Origin: Hansfordia pulvinata | Lineage: Eukaryota; Ascomycota; Sordariomycetes; Xylariales | Direction of reading: 5' to 3' | Length of the DNA: 64,000 nucleotides | Assembly (NCBI GenBank): GCA_006538405.1 | Contig: BJKQ01000002.1 | Coordinates: forward strand, 2,356,001 to 2,420,000 | Shown here: positions 35,166-48,572 of the stretch, one piece after another | Numbering within the stretch: the first letter of the stretch is position 1 | Layout: every line of letters starts with the position of its first letter | Program-made: the position numbers and the translations under genes | The notes under the pieces: generated by a model | What the model was told of the DNA's origin: nothing | Database searches by the model: none | The model's input: only the letters and a program-made list of their open reading frames with translations

Positions 35166-38100
35166 GATGGCTGCTTGGGGGGGCTGTCCTTCTCTGTCGG
35201 GGTCGCGAGTGTTGGTGTTTTTGGTCCCGTGTGATCTTTTTTTTTTTCGGCGGTCCTCGGAGTCGAGATCGCGGGACTCGAGATCGGATTTGGGTGGAGG
35301 GGTTTAGCTGGGCTAGAGAGGGGAATTGGTCTTGTTGCTTTTAGGGTCTTGGCTCGGGAGCTCGTAGGGCAGTCTACTAGCGGCCTCGTGGATGATATGC
35401 GGCGGATGTCTCTGGGCTTCTTGGCGGTGCTGGCTTATACGCAAAGCTGAAGTGGCGTGGAAACGTGGAGCTTGAAGAAAAGAATTGCAAGTGTAATCAA
35501 CAAGCCAAAAAAGCAGAGCAAAGTAGGGCTAAGACCAAGGTATATAAGAGGAAGATGAGGAGAAGAGCAGATGGGAGCAAGGAGAGGGCGAGGGGAGGAG
35601 GGCAGCGATGGTTTTGAGGGAGAATCCGAGCGACGAATGGCAGGCAGGATGAGGGAGCGTACGGGTCGCAAATCAGGGGACAGCAGGAATCGAAGCTTTG
35701 CCGCAGTCGTCGGATTCAACGCCGGGCGATGCGCACGCGCCGTCTCGACCACCCACCCAGCAGTTGTAGCAGTCATATGCGTGTGTACATGTAGGTAGGT
35801 GGTAGACGTTCGGGTGGGTGAGGAGACGTCGGTACGGTACGCGATACGCGACGCACGGGTATCTGGATGTCCACTCCTACTAAGAACCGCAGCTTCCTTG
35901 CCTTATGTACAGCCCCACGTAGCCCGTTTCCTGGTACGGCTGTAGGTCATGTAGGTAGGTACGGTACCTACCCAAGTATATGCAGTACACGTAGGTCAGG
36001 TAGCGACGGCCGCGTCTGATTGACTGCCTCACTCGCTGATTATGGGTTCTATTTATTGCTTGGCTGCTCCAATCGTTGACCAACAGGAAAGCTGCGGTTC
36101 CGGTAGTGCCCGGTCCTCGCCCGACGAAAACCCTGCGGCTGCCCCTATTGTCGGGTTAAAAGGTGTCGCGAGCCGCCATAATATCTCTCACATGGATTGG
36201 GCTTATAATAAACACACATGTGTATGTAATGTAATACAGATAATAGGCAAGTATCCAAGGTACTACCTCCCCCTTCAGCCCTGTTACCGCCCAGCAGCGA
36301 GCTACCTGAGGTACCTACGGACATTCGCACTCGGAAGGTTAGGTAGCCAAGGCACCCTGGACCTACTTCAGGTACATATTCGTAGCTTCAAACAAAACCG
36401 GCGCATCCCAGCAAGCGCGGGGACAGGGTCTTTCTTTCTTGCATTGCACGCCCTTTCCCTCTCTCGGCTCACAGCGGAATCCACACATCTGGCTTCGCTT
36501 CCAAACGCCGGGCGCCCCCGCCAGAAGGTTTGTCACTTCCCCAGTGACACGTACACCTCATCAGTGATCAGCAAACACGACGGGAGTGGCTTATGACGGC
36601 GCGTTTTGCGCAGTGCTGACGACTGGGCAAGAGGGTGACGAGTGAGATGAGAACGCTTGACGAGTCGGGGCAAGCGACAGGCCGGCGCGTCAGATTGCCG
36701 GCACCGGCTGGAGCTGATTGCTATTCTTGGGCTCTCTCCCCCGGCGCATCTGTCTTGTTTGGGCGAATCGCCATTCACCAAGCCACATCAGACCTTCAAG
36801 GGCAGCAGACTCGATCCGGTATATTCTACGCCTGAACAGGTACCGAGTGGGTAAGGAGACCAGTCCAGCTCGAACCGCCGGACCTCGAGACATTTTTTCC
36901 CTCCGATTTCTGGTTCCCATTAGGTACGAGAATGGCCAGAACTTGGCCTCTGCGCACGCTGAAGTCGACCAATCCGACAAGAACCCTGCCAGTCAGTGAT
37001 CATGGCGGCCACCGGCGTCGCCGACGATGACAATTGGGGAAAATGCCTCTCTGCCGACTGGCCACTTTATTGTCTCGGATCAAGTCTCGTCTCCTCCTTT
37101 ACTCGTAACCACACGAATATCTTCATACCTACCTACATGTATCTCCCCGGCAGCTCCATGTACGTACTCTTACCTTCCACACAGTCCTGGGTACGAGTAA
37201 AGTAGGTACATCCATGTATCTCCTCCGTTGTTGAATTCTTCTTTGAGGCCCCTGGATGAACCTTGGAAGGCGCTTGTGGGAGGTACGTACTCGGTAGTGC
37301 CAACGTACCCGACACCCATCGATGCTTCCTGGAAGGCCCGGCCCGCCCCTGCCAGGAACGCGCGGGACCAGCTGGAGATCCTTGGAACCTGCCTCTACCT
37401 GCCCACTGTCCCAGCTCGACCTCATGTCACCACCATCACCATCATCATTACCATCACCATCACCGCCCTCGCCATTGGCCCCTAGCTTCGGCCGCGTCAC
37501 CTTCTCTACGCTCGCCGGCTCCACTCCGCGCCTCCCCTTCCACATCACTGTCTGATGAGAGACAATAGCCGAGGGATACTCGTTGATGGGGTGAAAGGCG
37601 GCATCAGACATGCATCCCATCTGCGGGCCCCCTTTGCCGCCCGTCACCGAGGTCGAGAGTTCCGGCTACCACCGCTCATAGTGATGTCGAGAGTTGGCTA
37701 CCTACTACCTGGTATGTAGCGGGCGATCCATACTCGTAGGTACCTCCTTACGTATGCAAGTTATTGTCGGTCCTCCTCTTGCAACGCACAGCCCCTTCAA
37801 CTAGCGCCATCACCTACGATTGCCCGCCGATCTGCGAATGCCGAGGGCGCCGCTTGTGCGCCACCCTGCGCTTCCGAGTTCTTGGGCGCTTGTATGGCCT
37901 GCAGCTACCTTAGGCACCTGGTAGATATGGAGTCGTCTTCACCTTCACTGACCCGTGGCCACCCTGCCATCCACGTGTGCAACCCTGATTGCGCCTTCAT
38001 ATTCATCTCCTGGTCACCCCTGGTCGTCCCAGCGCAGGCTTGGAGGCACCCCCGATGGCCAGGGGCCGGCCCCCATCTCGACGACAAGACAGTCTTGGGC

Positions 38101-38629
38101 CATTGCGATCACTCCGTCATGTCATACGGGGCCCAGCCGTCTGCTGGAGGCCACCATGAGCCAGGGACAGCCCGATGCGCGCTCTTGTCGGAACAATTAC
38201 CTTCTTCTCTCCGCCCCCGGAAAGCTTGGCATATTGACAACGGTCTTGGCGGCGAACCCATGCCACGTGCGTCTGCGTCGCTCCATCCAGCCAAGAGATC
38301 TGAAAAAACGCCGCCAAAGCTTCTTCTCGACCCTGCCAAGCCCTCCCAAGTCCCCATCGATCGGCAGATTGCACATCCTTTTCCGCTGCACAAGTAAGCG
38401 TCGGAGATGCAGTATCTCTCGTTGTGTGACACTCGGAGTTATCGACGCAATGCGACCAACAGGGCTGTCCCTGCAAGACCTCGTACAGGCACAGCACTTT
38501 CAAGATTTCCCACTGAACGACAAAGACGAGGTGTCTCTCAGGAATCGACCGGCGCTCATCCATGATGACACTATGCCCTTTTATGAAAGCTTGGCCCTAC
38601 GTATTGGCTTTATCGTCTGCCTGCTTGCT
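35166..38629. other. Intergenic spacer of 3.5 kb, P5C reductase to MFS gene
   Basis: The left end is the P5C reductase promoter; the right end is the MFS 3' UTR. Open frames up to 293 codons are present (for example 37955-38836), but none has conserved motifs or a consistent composition. It contains TAGGTAGG words near 35790 and 35950, and a CAT/CAC trinucleotide repeat at 37428-37464. Confidence 0.5.
37428..37464 (+). repeat. CAC/CAT trinucleotide repeat
   Basis: Imperfect repeats of CAC, CAT and ATC over 37 bases in non-coding DNA. Confidence 0.85.
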
Positions 38630-40665
38630 TCATACCGGGGTCATTTGCTTGTCAACAGGCTGGCCGCTGTCATTGCCTCCGACGCTCTGCTCATCCTTGG
38701 CCGAGGGCTGGATATCCGTCCCAGCCCCCTCCTCGCCTTGCTGCTGTGTGAGCCCATCACCCGCAGCAGCGGGCGCAACCTCATGTGGCTCATCCAGTGG
38801 TTTAAGGCCCCGATCACGGACGAAGACTGTGCATAGGAAGCATACGCCGATGAGTGGCACCTGGAGGATGAAGACAGCCCTGCTGGCGGCCATGTAAGCA
38901 TCCAGCACAGCATCAGCGTCCCCGCCACCCGAAAGATCATGCGGCACGGCGTACGTGTTGAGCGCCAGGTAGGCATATGTGGGCGGCAGGTGGGTGCGCA
39001 GCGTGGCTTGGAGCACGGCAGCCGACACGGCCAGGCCGCAAGCGCCGCCGGCGCACCGCGCAAAGTTCCGGTTAGAAATGATGACGGCCCGCCGCGCCTT
39101 GGTCACATGCGACTGCAGCGCCACCAGCGTGGGCTGGAATACAAAACCCACCCCCATCCCGACCAGCAGTAGCGGCACGGCGATCACGCCGGGCGACGTC
39201 TCTCGCGTGAAAAGCAACATCAACCCCGCGCCTCTGGCGGACGAAACGGCACAAAAAGTCAGCAGAGCTCAAAGTTTCCACAGAAAGGTGTGCACGGGTG
39301 AGGGGGTTGGAGGGTGAGCTGGGGGAACTTGATGAGGACAGTCACGAGTCTACGTTTCTCAAACTTACAGGGTCCAGATTCCGAACCCAGCCCAAATCAC
39401 CTCTCCATATCGCTTCACCCGGGAAATATACTGGCCCGAGATGATGGAGAAGATGGACTGGCATGAGACGAAGCATGCAATCAGTCCCGCCGACTGGACG
39501 ACCGAGAATCGCCGCGCGTTTTGCAGAAATAGAGGCTGGGTACAAGATCCGTCAGCTCGTCAGTTCAGCTCTTCGGTCTCGCGCAACATCCACGAGGCGG
39601 TGTTCACCCACCAGATAGTACAAATACGACTGATAGACCGCTCCCAGTAGGAAGCTTTGGCTCAGAAGTACGACCACTACGGGGTTCCTGAAAAGCGATG
39701 CTGCAACATCCACGTCAGCTATGGTGGCTCCTGGGCGCCCAGATGGTTGAGGAGAAGTCACGCCAGTTGTTTTTCTGGATGGGGATGGAAGGAAACTTAC
39801 TGGGCATCATAGGCAACCTGGCAAACTTGGCTTCCCATACGATAAAGCCGATTAGCGACACAGACCCGATGACGAGCATGCTGATGACCATGGGCGACGC
39901 CCATTCAAAATAAGCGCCGCCGCCGCTGATGGGGATGAGCAAGAAGATGACGGCGATCGACGACAGCAGGGTGCCGCCGTAGTCGATTTTGGCGAAGCCT
40001 TCGCGGAGCCCCCCGGCTGCCGGCGGGCTCGGCGGGAGCAGGAAATAGGCGACGCAGCCGACCACGGCCGCCAGCGGCGCAATCAACCAGAAGAACCCGC
40101 GCCACGAGGCGCTGCCCGTGGTGATGAAGGCCGCCGCAAGGAAGGGCCCGGCCACGTTGCCGAGACCGATGCACGAGCCCAGAATGCCCTGGTACTTGCC
40201 ACGCTGCTCGAGCGTGACAATGTCCGAGACTATGATCATGCTGAGGTTGCCGATGCCGCCACCGCCGATGCCCGCAACGCCGCGGAAGACGTACAGCATG
40301 GCAGCGCTTTGAGACAAGCCGCACAGCAGGGCCGCCAGCGACAGGGCGGCGACGGCGCCTAGGTAGACGCTTTTGCGGCCGAAGATGTCGGACAGGCGCC
40401 CGTAGAGCATCTGAAAGGCCGTGTTGGCAATAAGCGACGATGTGCCCGCCCACGAGACGGTCGCTTCGGCGCCCAGGTCGGCCGCCACCGTCGGCAGCAT
40501 CACCCCGACGCCGTTCTGATCAATGAAGCTGATGAGCAGCGTCAGCGCCAGGGATCCAAAGACCACCACCAGCTTGCCTCTGGGCAGGATGTTGGTCTGG
40601 TCCTGCAGTCCCTTTTCTGCCGCTGCCCGCTGCCGGCTCGCCATCTTCGCGATTCCGAGAGCCAT
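38630..40665 (-). CDS. Major facilitator superfamily transporter, drug:H+ antiporter (DHA2-like)
   Basis: Four exons: 40665-39801, 39700-39612, 39535-39369 and 39233-38630, with introns of 100, 76 and 135 nt; 574 residues. I start at the first ATG (MALGIAKMASRQ); the open frame extends 22 codons upstream without ATG. The cytoplasmic loop 2-3 motif A is clear (GRLSDIFGRKSVYLG), and an antiporter motif C-like segment reads GLGNVAGPFLAAAF. Hydrophobic segments are spread over the whole length, consistent with 12-14 helices. The last exons carry the subfamily blocks QSFLLGAVYQSYLYYLPLFL, SRVKRYGEVIWAGFGIW, VFQPTLVALQ and SNRNFARCAGGACGLAVSA. The C-tail is acidic and cytosolic. Relatives export toxic compounds or secondary metabolites at the plasma membrane. 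No biosynthetic genes flank it, so the substrate is unknown. Confidence 0.9.
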
Positions 40666-41748
40666 CGCGTCACGGCGGGTGGTCTCCCGCGTTGTCCTGA
40701 TGCTTTGCCGCCGTTGATAGTCTTGCGTCACCCAAGGGGAAGTTAGATGTTTTGCACTTCGGTCTCAATTGCGAGTCGATGATTAATTAGATCGTGCAGG
40801 GTGTCGTTGCAATCCCCGTCATCTGGTTGGCTGGCAACGATCCCCTAACGAGCGAGCGGCGCAAAAGGCTCTGTTTATACGCCTGCGCCGGCCCACCGCC
40901 CCTCCCCGTCCTATTCCCGGCCTGTCGGTCGGAGACCTGCGAACTCGCGAAGAACCAGAGGGGGGAAAAAAAAACCATTTTACGTGGGTGGCGGGATCGG
41001 GGCGATACCGGAGAGAAAGGCCCCGCGGATCTCCGACCATACCATTACCGCCGAGCCCCTCCGCGCCGAAGGATCCTCTTTTGCTCTGGGTCTTGGTTCT
41101 CCGGCTGCCGTGCCGGGCAGTTGCGTTCGCCAATCCGCGACGTACCCGCGGTTATTGTTCAACTGCCGGTGGGGAGCTGCGCTGTGGCCAGCTCGAGAAC
41201 AAGGCAATGTGCGCACTCAACCACGCGAGATCCGTGCAGAAGCGCGTCTGACGTGGCAAGCCCGCTTTGTTGGAAACAGCCATACCCGCCGGGCTCAATC
41301 CCCTACACGCCGGCGAGACCCCGATGGCACTCCACGGAGCTCGCCCGAGGCCCGCAACGAACCGCGATGTCGCAGTTCACAGCCGCTATCGTCGCAAACG
41401 CCCGCACGGGTAGTTAGTTCATCAAGCAAATCACAACATGTCATTGGCGGGCCGATCAGGTGGTGACTCAGGTGCAACCGTCGTCCCCTTCCTGTGGCCG
41501 CATGCGCAGCCCTCCTGGCTCGCCCAGGGAACCAGAGAAGCAAAGCACTTTGCGTGTGCCGGTCTCCTCGCTGACACTGAGAGTCTTGGGCGTGTGGAAC
41601 TTGGAATGTGACATCAACTGATCCTATCGTCTCGATACGTGTTTATTGACGGGTGGATGGCACAGCAAGTCCTTCAGAGAAAATGGTGCGTACACTTCGG
41701 GATGCGAATGCGTTCATGCCCTCGTCCAGCTTGGGTGAGGAGCTCGAA
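40666..41748. other. Spacer between MFS promoter and TFC4 3' end
   Basis: About 1.1 kb without a recognisable gene. The right part near 40670-41000 should be the MFS promoter and leader; the rest is TFC4 3' UTR, as both genes read on the minus strand. Confidence 0.55.
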
Positions 41749-44700
41749 TCAAACTACCAGGTATTCCTCGGCCAGGCTCTGGACCCCCTGCATGTCGCCG
41801 CTCACAAGGGAAATCTGCTGCATGTTGAAGACGGCCTCCTTGGTCAGGTCGTTGCTGACGCCCAGCTCGCCGTCCGCCTCGGCGGGGCAGTCCTGCAGCA
41901 CGCGGCGGTAGTACGTGACGGCAAGGTGCGGGATGCCCAGCCCGTGATAGCTGCGCGCCATGTTGTAGTGCGCCTCCTGCCTCAGGACCGCCGACTCGGA
42001 GGAGAGCCGGCGCTCGTAGTACTGGTGCAGGAACACAAAGCCCTGCAGGATGGAGAAGTGCCGGTTGTCCGTCTGCCTCTTGAGGCCCTCCTGGATGTAG
42101 CACTGCCCCACGCTGAGCAGGATCATGGGGTTTGTCGGGTCCAGGCTCCGCGCCCTCTCGAGATAGTCTGGCAAGGGGGGAACACGTGTTAGGCTCTCTG
42201 CGACGAGAAGTAAGAGGCAGGGGGGCAGATATCAGGCATAGGCAGGTGGTGGCGACTCACTGAGGGCGTAGGTGAAGCTGTTGGATGTGAACAGAACGTA
42301 TCCGTAGATCATCAGCAGCGTGATGTCCAGGTTTGTCCCCGAGAATGAAGGCGAGTCCTCGGCGTTGTCCTGGTCCATGCCGACGTCGTCCCTTTCTTTC
42401 TGCGTCAGGGCCGTGTCCATGTTCCTGATCTGCCGGAGCAGGAACTTTTGGCACGGCCCGGAGGAGTACCACGAGGCAGGCGACGGACAAAGCCTCGAGA
42501 GCGCCGCAAACAGGCGAAATGCGTCCGTGTTGTGGTCCCTGGTGCTGCTCATGAGGTACCGAGCAGCATATACGCAGTTCTCCTCGTCTCGGCCTCGAAC
42601 AGCGCATGCTTCTCTGGTCAGTCCACGGATGGCAGACATCAAGGGGGGGAGGGGGGTTTGGAGGTGGTACTTCGCTTACCAGCCATTGTCACGTATATCA
42701 GGAATAGGTCCTCCTTGGAGTTTGTAAACACCAGCGAGTCCTTAGCCAGCTTGCACACCTTGATGGCATCCTGTGCCCTGGCGCTGTGCGCCAGGCCCGT
42801 GGCGTACTCGAGGATCAGATCTAGCCACTCGTTGAAGGGAACCCCCCGGTACCCCAATGCGTACTTGACGCCGATCTGCCTGGCGCCGCTGGGCTGTGGT
42901 GCCTCGAGATCTGGAGGCGGGGGTTAGCTCGGCCGAGCGAGGGTTCGGTCCAGATTTATCGAGATGGCAGACTCACTGTGCGTCAGTCTCTCCGCCAACT
43001 CCAAGAGGCGCGGGTTCGTAGACCGGATGCCCTTTTCTTCGCGGTTGACGCCCATGTGCCTGCAGTAGACATCCCAGGTGTAGAAGTTCTTGTAGGACCG
43101 GAAGTCCTCGAACAGGGTCTTGGCCGCAGCCATCAACTCCTCGGACGGCCCGCGGGCGTCGGGGTCGGCCTGTGCCCGGCACGCCCGCACCGTCTGCCAC
43201 GCGTGGGCAAAGTTGGCGGCTCGCGCGCGCTCCTCCTTCTCCGTGTCCTCCGACGCCGCGAACACGCGCCGCCGCTTCTTCCCGCTGCCTGGCTTCCTCG
43301 GCGCCCTCGGGCCCGATGCTTTGACCTTGTCCCTGACCTGCTTCAGGCGGCGCAGCTGCTTCCTCCGGGCCCTCCTGCGGCTGATCTCCTCCATCTCCGC
43401 GTCGTCGGCATCTTCGAGGGCTCCGTCGTCCCCGGCGTCGTCGGAATACAAGTCGTGCTCGGCCTCCTCGTCTCGGGCCTCCTGGATCCGCATGGCCTCG
43501 TTGACGAGGATGTACGCCTCTTCCTCCTCTCGCGCAGCCTCGTAGATCTGCGCAAGCTCGAAGCGCGCCTCGATGAGAGCGTCGTCGTCGTCGTCTTCCT
43601 CCGCGTCGATGGCGGCCGAGAAGCATTCCTCGGCCTGGCGCTTGTTCCCAACTTCCAGGTAGCATTTGCCAATGGTCACCAACGCGCTTGGCTCCAGGTA
43701 GTCGGGCAACTCGAAGAGGGGCTCGTAGAAGCGTAGTGCCTCGGAGAAGCCTCCCGTTTCGTACAAGGACTTGGCCACTTCCAACAGCAGATGCGGGAAT
43801 TCCGACATGAGCAAGGGCGCACGAGGCCCGTTGGGATCAAGCCACTCCAAGTGGCGCTGCGATCGATGTGTCAGTCTCGGGCTCGGAAGGGCTGGGGCGC
43901 ATGATCTGCGGAGGACTGCATACCTCGGCTTCTTCGCTGTCGCCCAGCCTCAAGCGGCAACAGGCCAGCTGAGCCCTCAGGTCGAGGGGCAGCCCGTCGC
44001 CATATGCAGAGTCTGGGTGCTTATTTTCCCACTCCCGGGAGTCCAGTCTGCGTGAGCCGCCCTGATCCCATTCTCGGTCATCGTCGCAATCATCCCAGAA
44101 CGACTCGTCGTCCCGGCTCAGCATCCACCGAGACACCGACCGAAGCTCATGGATAGCTTCCCGGTATCTCTTCTCGTACACCAGCAGATCGATGTAGACG
44201 TGCAGATCTTCCCAGCCAAAAGGGTATTCTGGATCGAGGCCGTTCTCAACGAAGTGAGTTATGGCGTGTCTGTAAGCGTCGATGGCGGCCGCAGGCGTGT
44301 TGACTTTCTCCCGGGCGCGCTTGGGCGACTGGGAGATCAGCACCGTCGTCTCTGCCCAACCTTTGATGGCATAAGTATCATGAGGTAGTCGGTTGATGAG
44401 GAAGAGGTAGTTGGCTGCAGACCCCTTGATGTGGCCTATCTCGAGAAGAATGGCTGCACGGCCGTGGCGCGCCGGCCGGCACTCGACGTCTGCGGATAAT
44501 GCGCCACCGTAGCACGAGTTGGCGTGCTTGTTGAACTCTTCAACCCGGTCTGGGTAGATCTCTCGCACCGCGATTGCCTGCTCCGCACACTGCAACCACC
44601 CGTCGACGTTCTTCGGCTCGAGTTGGCAGGCCATCATGCTTGCTGTCAGGCGCTTGTCGAACTCTCCTCTCTCTTCGTAAAGCTGGGCGAGGAGAATCCA

Positions 44701-45369
44701 CGCTCGGTGAATCTCGGCGTTGATTCGAATCGCGTCCTCCGCCCACCAGATGGCATCTTCGACCTTCCCTTCCAGATAGGCCTCAGACGCCTTGTTCAGG
44801 CGGAACTTGACATCTCCGGTCGGCTCCGCGGCCTTGCGGGGGCCTCTCCTTCGCATGCCGCCGCGCCCGCGCCCGCGAGTCGAGGGTTGCCGAGGTGTCT
44901 CCTGCTCGAAGTACCCAGTCGGAGCAGCGCCAGCGTCTCCAATGGCTCTGAGGGCCTCGGCTGGTAGGATGCGCTTCTGCCTCTTGGAGGACGGCCCATC
45001 AGAGTCGGCATCGTCGCCCTCGTCTTCGTTCGCGGTGGCTTGCTGCCCCATTTCTTGCTGCAGCCGTAGCTGACGCTCGAGAAGCGTATCTGTTCCTGGA
45101 TCAACGGGCAAATGAGGCGCCGTGCTGTCGAGCGACATGGCCGGGTCCAGCAGAGCAGGATCCAGTGGCATCGGATCCACGTCCCAAGGTCCATTGGCTC
45201 CATGGTGCTGCGCATATGGCGGGCGTTGCTCCGGGGCGCCCTCGTAGTAACCGCCATCATGGCTGATCGGCTCATTGGGTTGACTATATGTTTGTGATTC
45301 TCTCCGCGGCCGATCTCTTGTGTACATAGCCTGGAGGGCGTCGAAGGTGGATGAAAACGGGTGGCTCAT
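41749..45369 (-). CDS. TFC4: TFIIIC TPR subunit (Tfc4/Sfc4, GTF3C3 homologue)
   Basis: Five exons: 45369-43924, 43856-42977, 42910-42680, 42611-42261 and 42167-41749, with introns of 66-93 nt; 1108 residues. A disordered N-terminus of about 160 residues with Arg/Gly (RGRGRGGMRRRGPRK) is followed by tetratricopeptide repeats, for example KASEAYLEGKVEDAIWWAEDAIRI and HRAWILLAQLYEERGEFDKR. The central part holds an acidic stretch (AEEDDDDDALIEA) and a basic one (RRRARRKQLRRLKQVRDK). The C-terminal TPRs end with the family block VAVTYYRRVLQDCP-like text (HLAVTYYRRVLQDCP) and AVFNMQQISLVSGD. Tfc4 links the A-box side of TFIIIC to Brf1/TFIIIB, so it directs RNA polymerase III to tRNA and 5S genes. 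The architecture, total length and C-terminal blocks make the assignment firm. Confidence 0.93.
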
Positions 45370-46612
45370 GGTGGGCTTCTGTTGCTAGCGATGATGAAGA
45401 CAATCGGGAAAGAACAGTCAAGAGATTGGGACGAAGCGATCAGCCTTTCCGTGCAGAGGTGCCATCCGAATTACCGCCTTGAACAGCCTCGACGCATCGT
45501 CTGAGGGCACTGGTCGATGGCGGATTGGCTTTCTATTGAGACTGCTCTTGGGACATCTGCTCATGAAGAACTCGGCCAAATTAATGTGATGATGGACTGC
45601 AGATGGCGTGCCTCATGTAGCGAGCGCTTTGGGTGCCCAAGCGAGGTATTCAATACGGCAGCCCGCGAGGTTGCGCTGACGGGTTGGGATTGGCTGCATT
45701 CCCTGCCTACCTAGGCATTCCGAGTTGTTGTTGGTCGGCTTTTGCTCCTCGTCACAACCAACCAGACTTCCAGACCAGACCTTGAATACAATGGTGGGGA
45801 CCACAGACATAATTGGAAGGCCTCGCGTGGGTCATACCTCCACAATCACATATTACTGATAGATGCATACAAAGTATCAAGCTTTTGCTCATACTCCATA
45901 CATGTAGTGCCTTAAGCCGTCAGTGCTAGACGTCATGTCATACTCGTACACGACCAGCACACGAATATGTCCAGGGCCTACGGGGCCGTGAAGGCAGACG
46001 CGGCGGTTGAGTCTGTAAAGCATTACGAGCGATATTGCGCGCGGACGCTTCTCTGCTGCAGCCTCACAATTCGGCATAGGATACGAGCCCCTCTGCTGAA
46101 AGAACTCACGCTTTCCTAGGGCATTGCTGGGCGCCAGAGGAGAGATATCCTGATTGATTAATTCAGTCGCTATCATTCAGTTGACTCGTGCGCCGGTTCA
46201 CCGTGCGCCGCTGAACTTTTCTCCGTTGATTTACATTGACAACGTGGGCAGTACCACTCTATCCGCCGTGGACTCGTTCACCTCATTTTCATATCGAGCC
46301 ACAGGTTCGCTGGTAGGCAGGTAAGTATGATCGGATCGTCGTTACCCATCTCGTAGCTTGAAGTCCAGATCCAAGGCCGTTTATCCATGACCAAATCAAT
46401 ATATTGGTTCGCAAAGTAACGTGTCGAGGGGAAATCCATCTCAAGGTCAATTAGGGAACGCCGCCAACGTTCTATTACTTTGTCAAGTCGAGAGGGCCCT
46501 TTCCAAGTCAAAGCATGACTCTGCAAGAGGCGCCGCCTCGGTGCCTCGACATGACCGAGCCAAGATTGTCCGGCACCACGCAGCATTCATGACCTGAACG
46601 TGATCGCTCCAC
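45370..46612. other. Spacer between TFC4 promoter and VTS1 3' end
   Basis: About 1.2 kb with no recognisable gene; the two flanking genes both read on the minus strand. The middle (45850-46250) is relatively AT-rich and contains a TACTCGTACA word near 45943. Confidence 0.55.
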
Positions 46613-48572
46613 CTATTGGACCAACTTGCCATCGGCCTTAGCGTCTGCGACATGGTTAGCTCGCTGATCAAGCCCATTATAATATACACGACACTGTACC
46701 TTTAACCTGCTCAAACACCTTCAGCATCTTCCTGCGTGCACCAAGAGCATTTACGCCTCGGGCCTCTAGGGCTTTGTCATCCAGTTCAACTAGGTCGGCC
46801 CAGTTCATATCCTTCAGGTTGTCTGTGTATTTGTGCAGGCGCAGACTCCGCAGCCAGGCAGGAATGTCCTGCAGCAAAGTCGGGTCGGTCGGATCCTCCG
46901 GGGGCTTCGAGGTACCGCGACGCCCGCGCGGCGATCGGCCCCTGACCATGTCGGAATGGTCGGACAGATAACCCTCGTTCATGCCAACACCCAGCTGGCC
47001 CATGTTAATGCCCCCCATTCCGTTGTTTAGAAGCGGGTTTTGCATCCCGTCATAAGCACTGAGAAATCCGTTGTTTTGTGGCGAAGCGAATGCCATGGGG
47101 TTGAGACCACTTTGCATGGGAAGACCAGGTGAGGTGGGCCGGGAGCGCTGGCCAAAGGCCCCCATACCCTGCTGGTTCTGCATGGCCAGAATCTGGTCTC
47201 TGTTGAGCACCTGGCCCTGTTCGTTGACCATCACAATGTTCGTCTGAGGAATGTTGTTGGGGTGGGGCGCAGATGTCATGGGGGGCTGATTCGGGTTGCC
47301 GGAACCCTCGTTAGACCTAGCACGACGATACTTGCGCACGTCGTCAAGCGCAAACCTATTGTTGACCGTAGACAAGGCTGCGAGCTTCATTGCCGTTGCA
47401 TTGGCAACCATGTCGGCCTGATTAGGCTGCTGGTTCTGCTGGAAGTTGGCAGCCATAGGCGTGTTGACCATGGAGGCCCAGTTGCCGCTCCCTGCGTTGT
47501 AAGGGGACAAAAGAGGCATATCTTGGGCAGAGCGATCCGGCGCGTTCAAGGTGGTGCTCTGGATGTTCGAGTTGCCGGTCAGCTGAGGGCGGGGGGACCT
47601 CAGACCAGCCGAGGGAGGCGGCTGCACAAACTGCCCCATGGGAGGCTGGCCAGACGAGGACTTCGGGCGGGAGCTCTGGTCATGACTCTGCCCCCAAGGC
47701 GAAGGCGGGACCTGGTCCAGACTCTCGTTGATCCCGTGCATACCAGGACCCAAGGAGCTGCGGGCATCAACAGCCGCACTGTTCCTGTTCGAGGGGGCTG
47801 GGCGCCAGTCTGCTGCGTGAATTTCGCCTTCTCGGTAGCAATGGCTGCGGCGGCATCGGGGAACATGGCGTTGATAGTGGTCTGGTCGAGGCCAGAGTGT
47901 CTCTTGGCAGAGGGTTGCGGCTGAGGCAACGAGTTGCGAGCAGCGGGGTTGTTGCTGTTGGTGCCGCTGACATTCAACTTGTTCATGGCGTCACTAAGTC
48001 GGTTCGACATAGGGTCTCGGAAATAGTTAGCTCATGCCGGCAGTGCGCGCGGTCACCTGGGGAGAATGGAGGGCCAGCTGCTCACCTTTGTCAAAGTTGT
48101 TAGGCGAGAGAACGCCAGACATGGGATGGTTCTTGCCCATCTGTTGAAGAATCTGAATGAAGAAACGGATCTGGACCTGCGTTGTCTGCTGAAGAAGCGC
48201 ATACAAAGCAGCGGTTCGCTCGGCCTCGGAGAGAACACGGAACCATTGCTCGATGGCGCTGAGCTCATCCTTGAAGTCCTGATCCAAAGTAGCGGCAGCC
48301 ATTTCCTCCAGGGTTGTCTCGTATTGGTCGATGTCAGCAATCCATTGCTGGGAGATCTTATCCTGGGGGTCCGAGCTGTCGCCGCCCTGACCCTGGCCTT
48401 GTTGGCCGTAAAAATCGGAAGAGGGGCGGATCCGACTGGCGGCCGCCGCGTTGTTGGTGAGGGTAGCCATATCAGCAGAGGATCGGAGGTGGTGACCGGC
48501 GCCGGCGGTTCTCGAAGTCGGGGGTCGGAGAGACGAAGCAGCGCCAGCCTCAGGAGTGCTGTTCCGATTCAT
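46613..48572 (-). CDS. VTS1: SAM-domain RNA-binding protein Vts1 (Smaug family), with one single-base frame break
   Basis: Exons: 48572-48086, 48015-46700 and 46644-46613. The last exon adds the tail [10 protein letters not shown]. The conserved N-terminal region reads [40 protein letters not shown] and [13 protein letters not shown] Gln/Asn/Pro-rich middle follows, with DALRK-like [18 protein letters not shown]. The C-terminal SAM domain is complete: [20 protein letters not shown], then [20 protein letters not shown]. The frame is lost at the run GGGGG at 47793-47797 (CCCCC on the coding strand) after QTGAQPP; adding one C gives [18 protein letters not shown] and a total of 611 residues, a multiple of three across all exons. 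Vts1 binds CNGG-loop hairpins in mRNA and recruits deadenylases for decay. The identity is firm. Confidence 0.92.

Noticed and set aside
37955..38836. Plus-strand open frame of 293 codons
   Set aside because: It runs into the antisense of the MFS C-terminal exon and has no family-like text; the left half composition is random.
40666..40731. Extension of the MFS protein by 22 codons upstream
   Set aside because: The extension begins at GTG, not ATG; the first ATG at 40665 gives a normal N-terminus.
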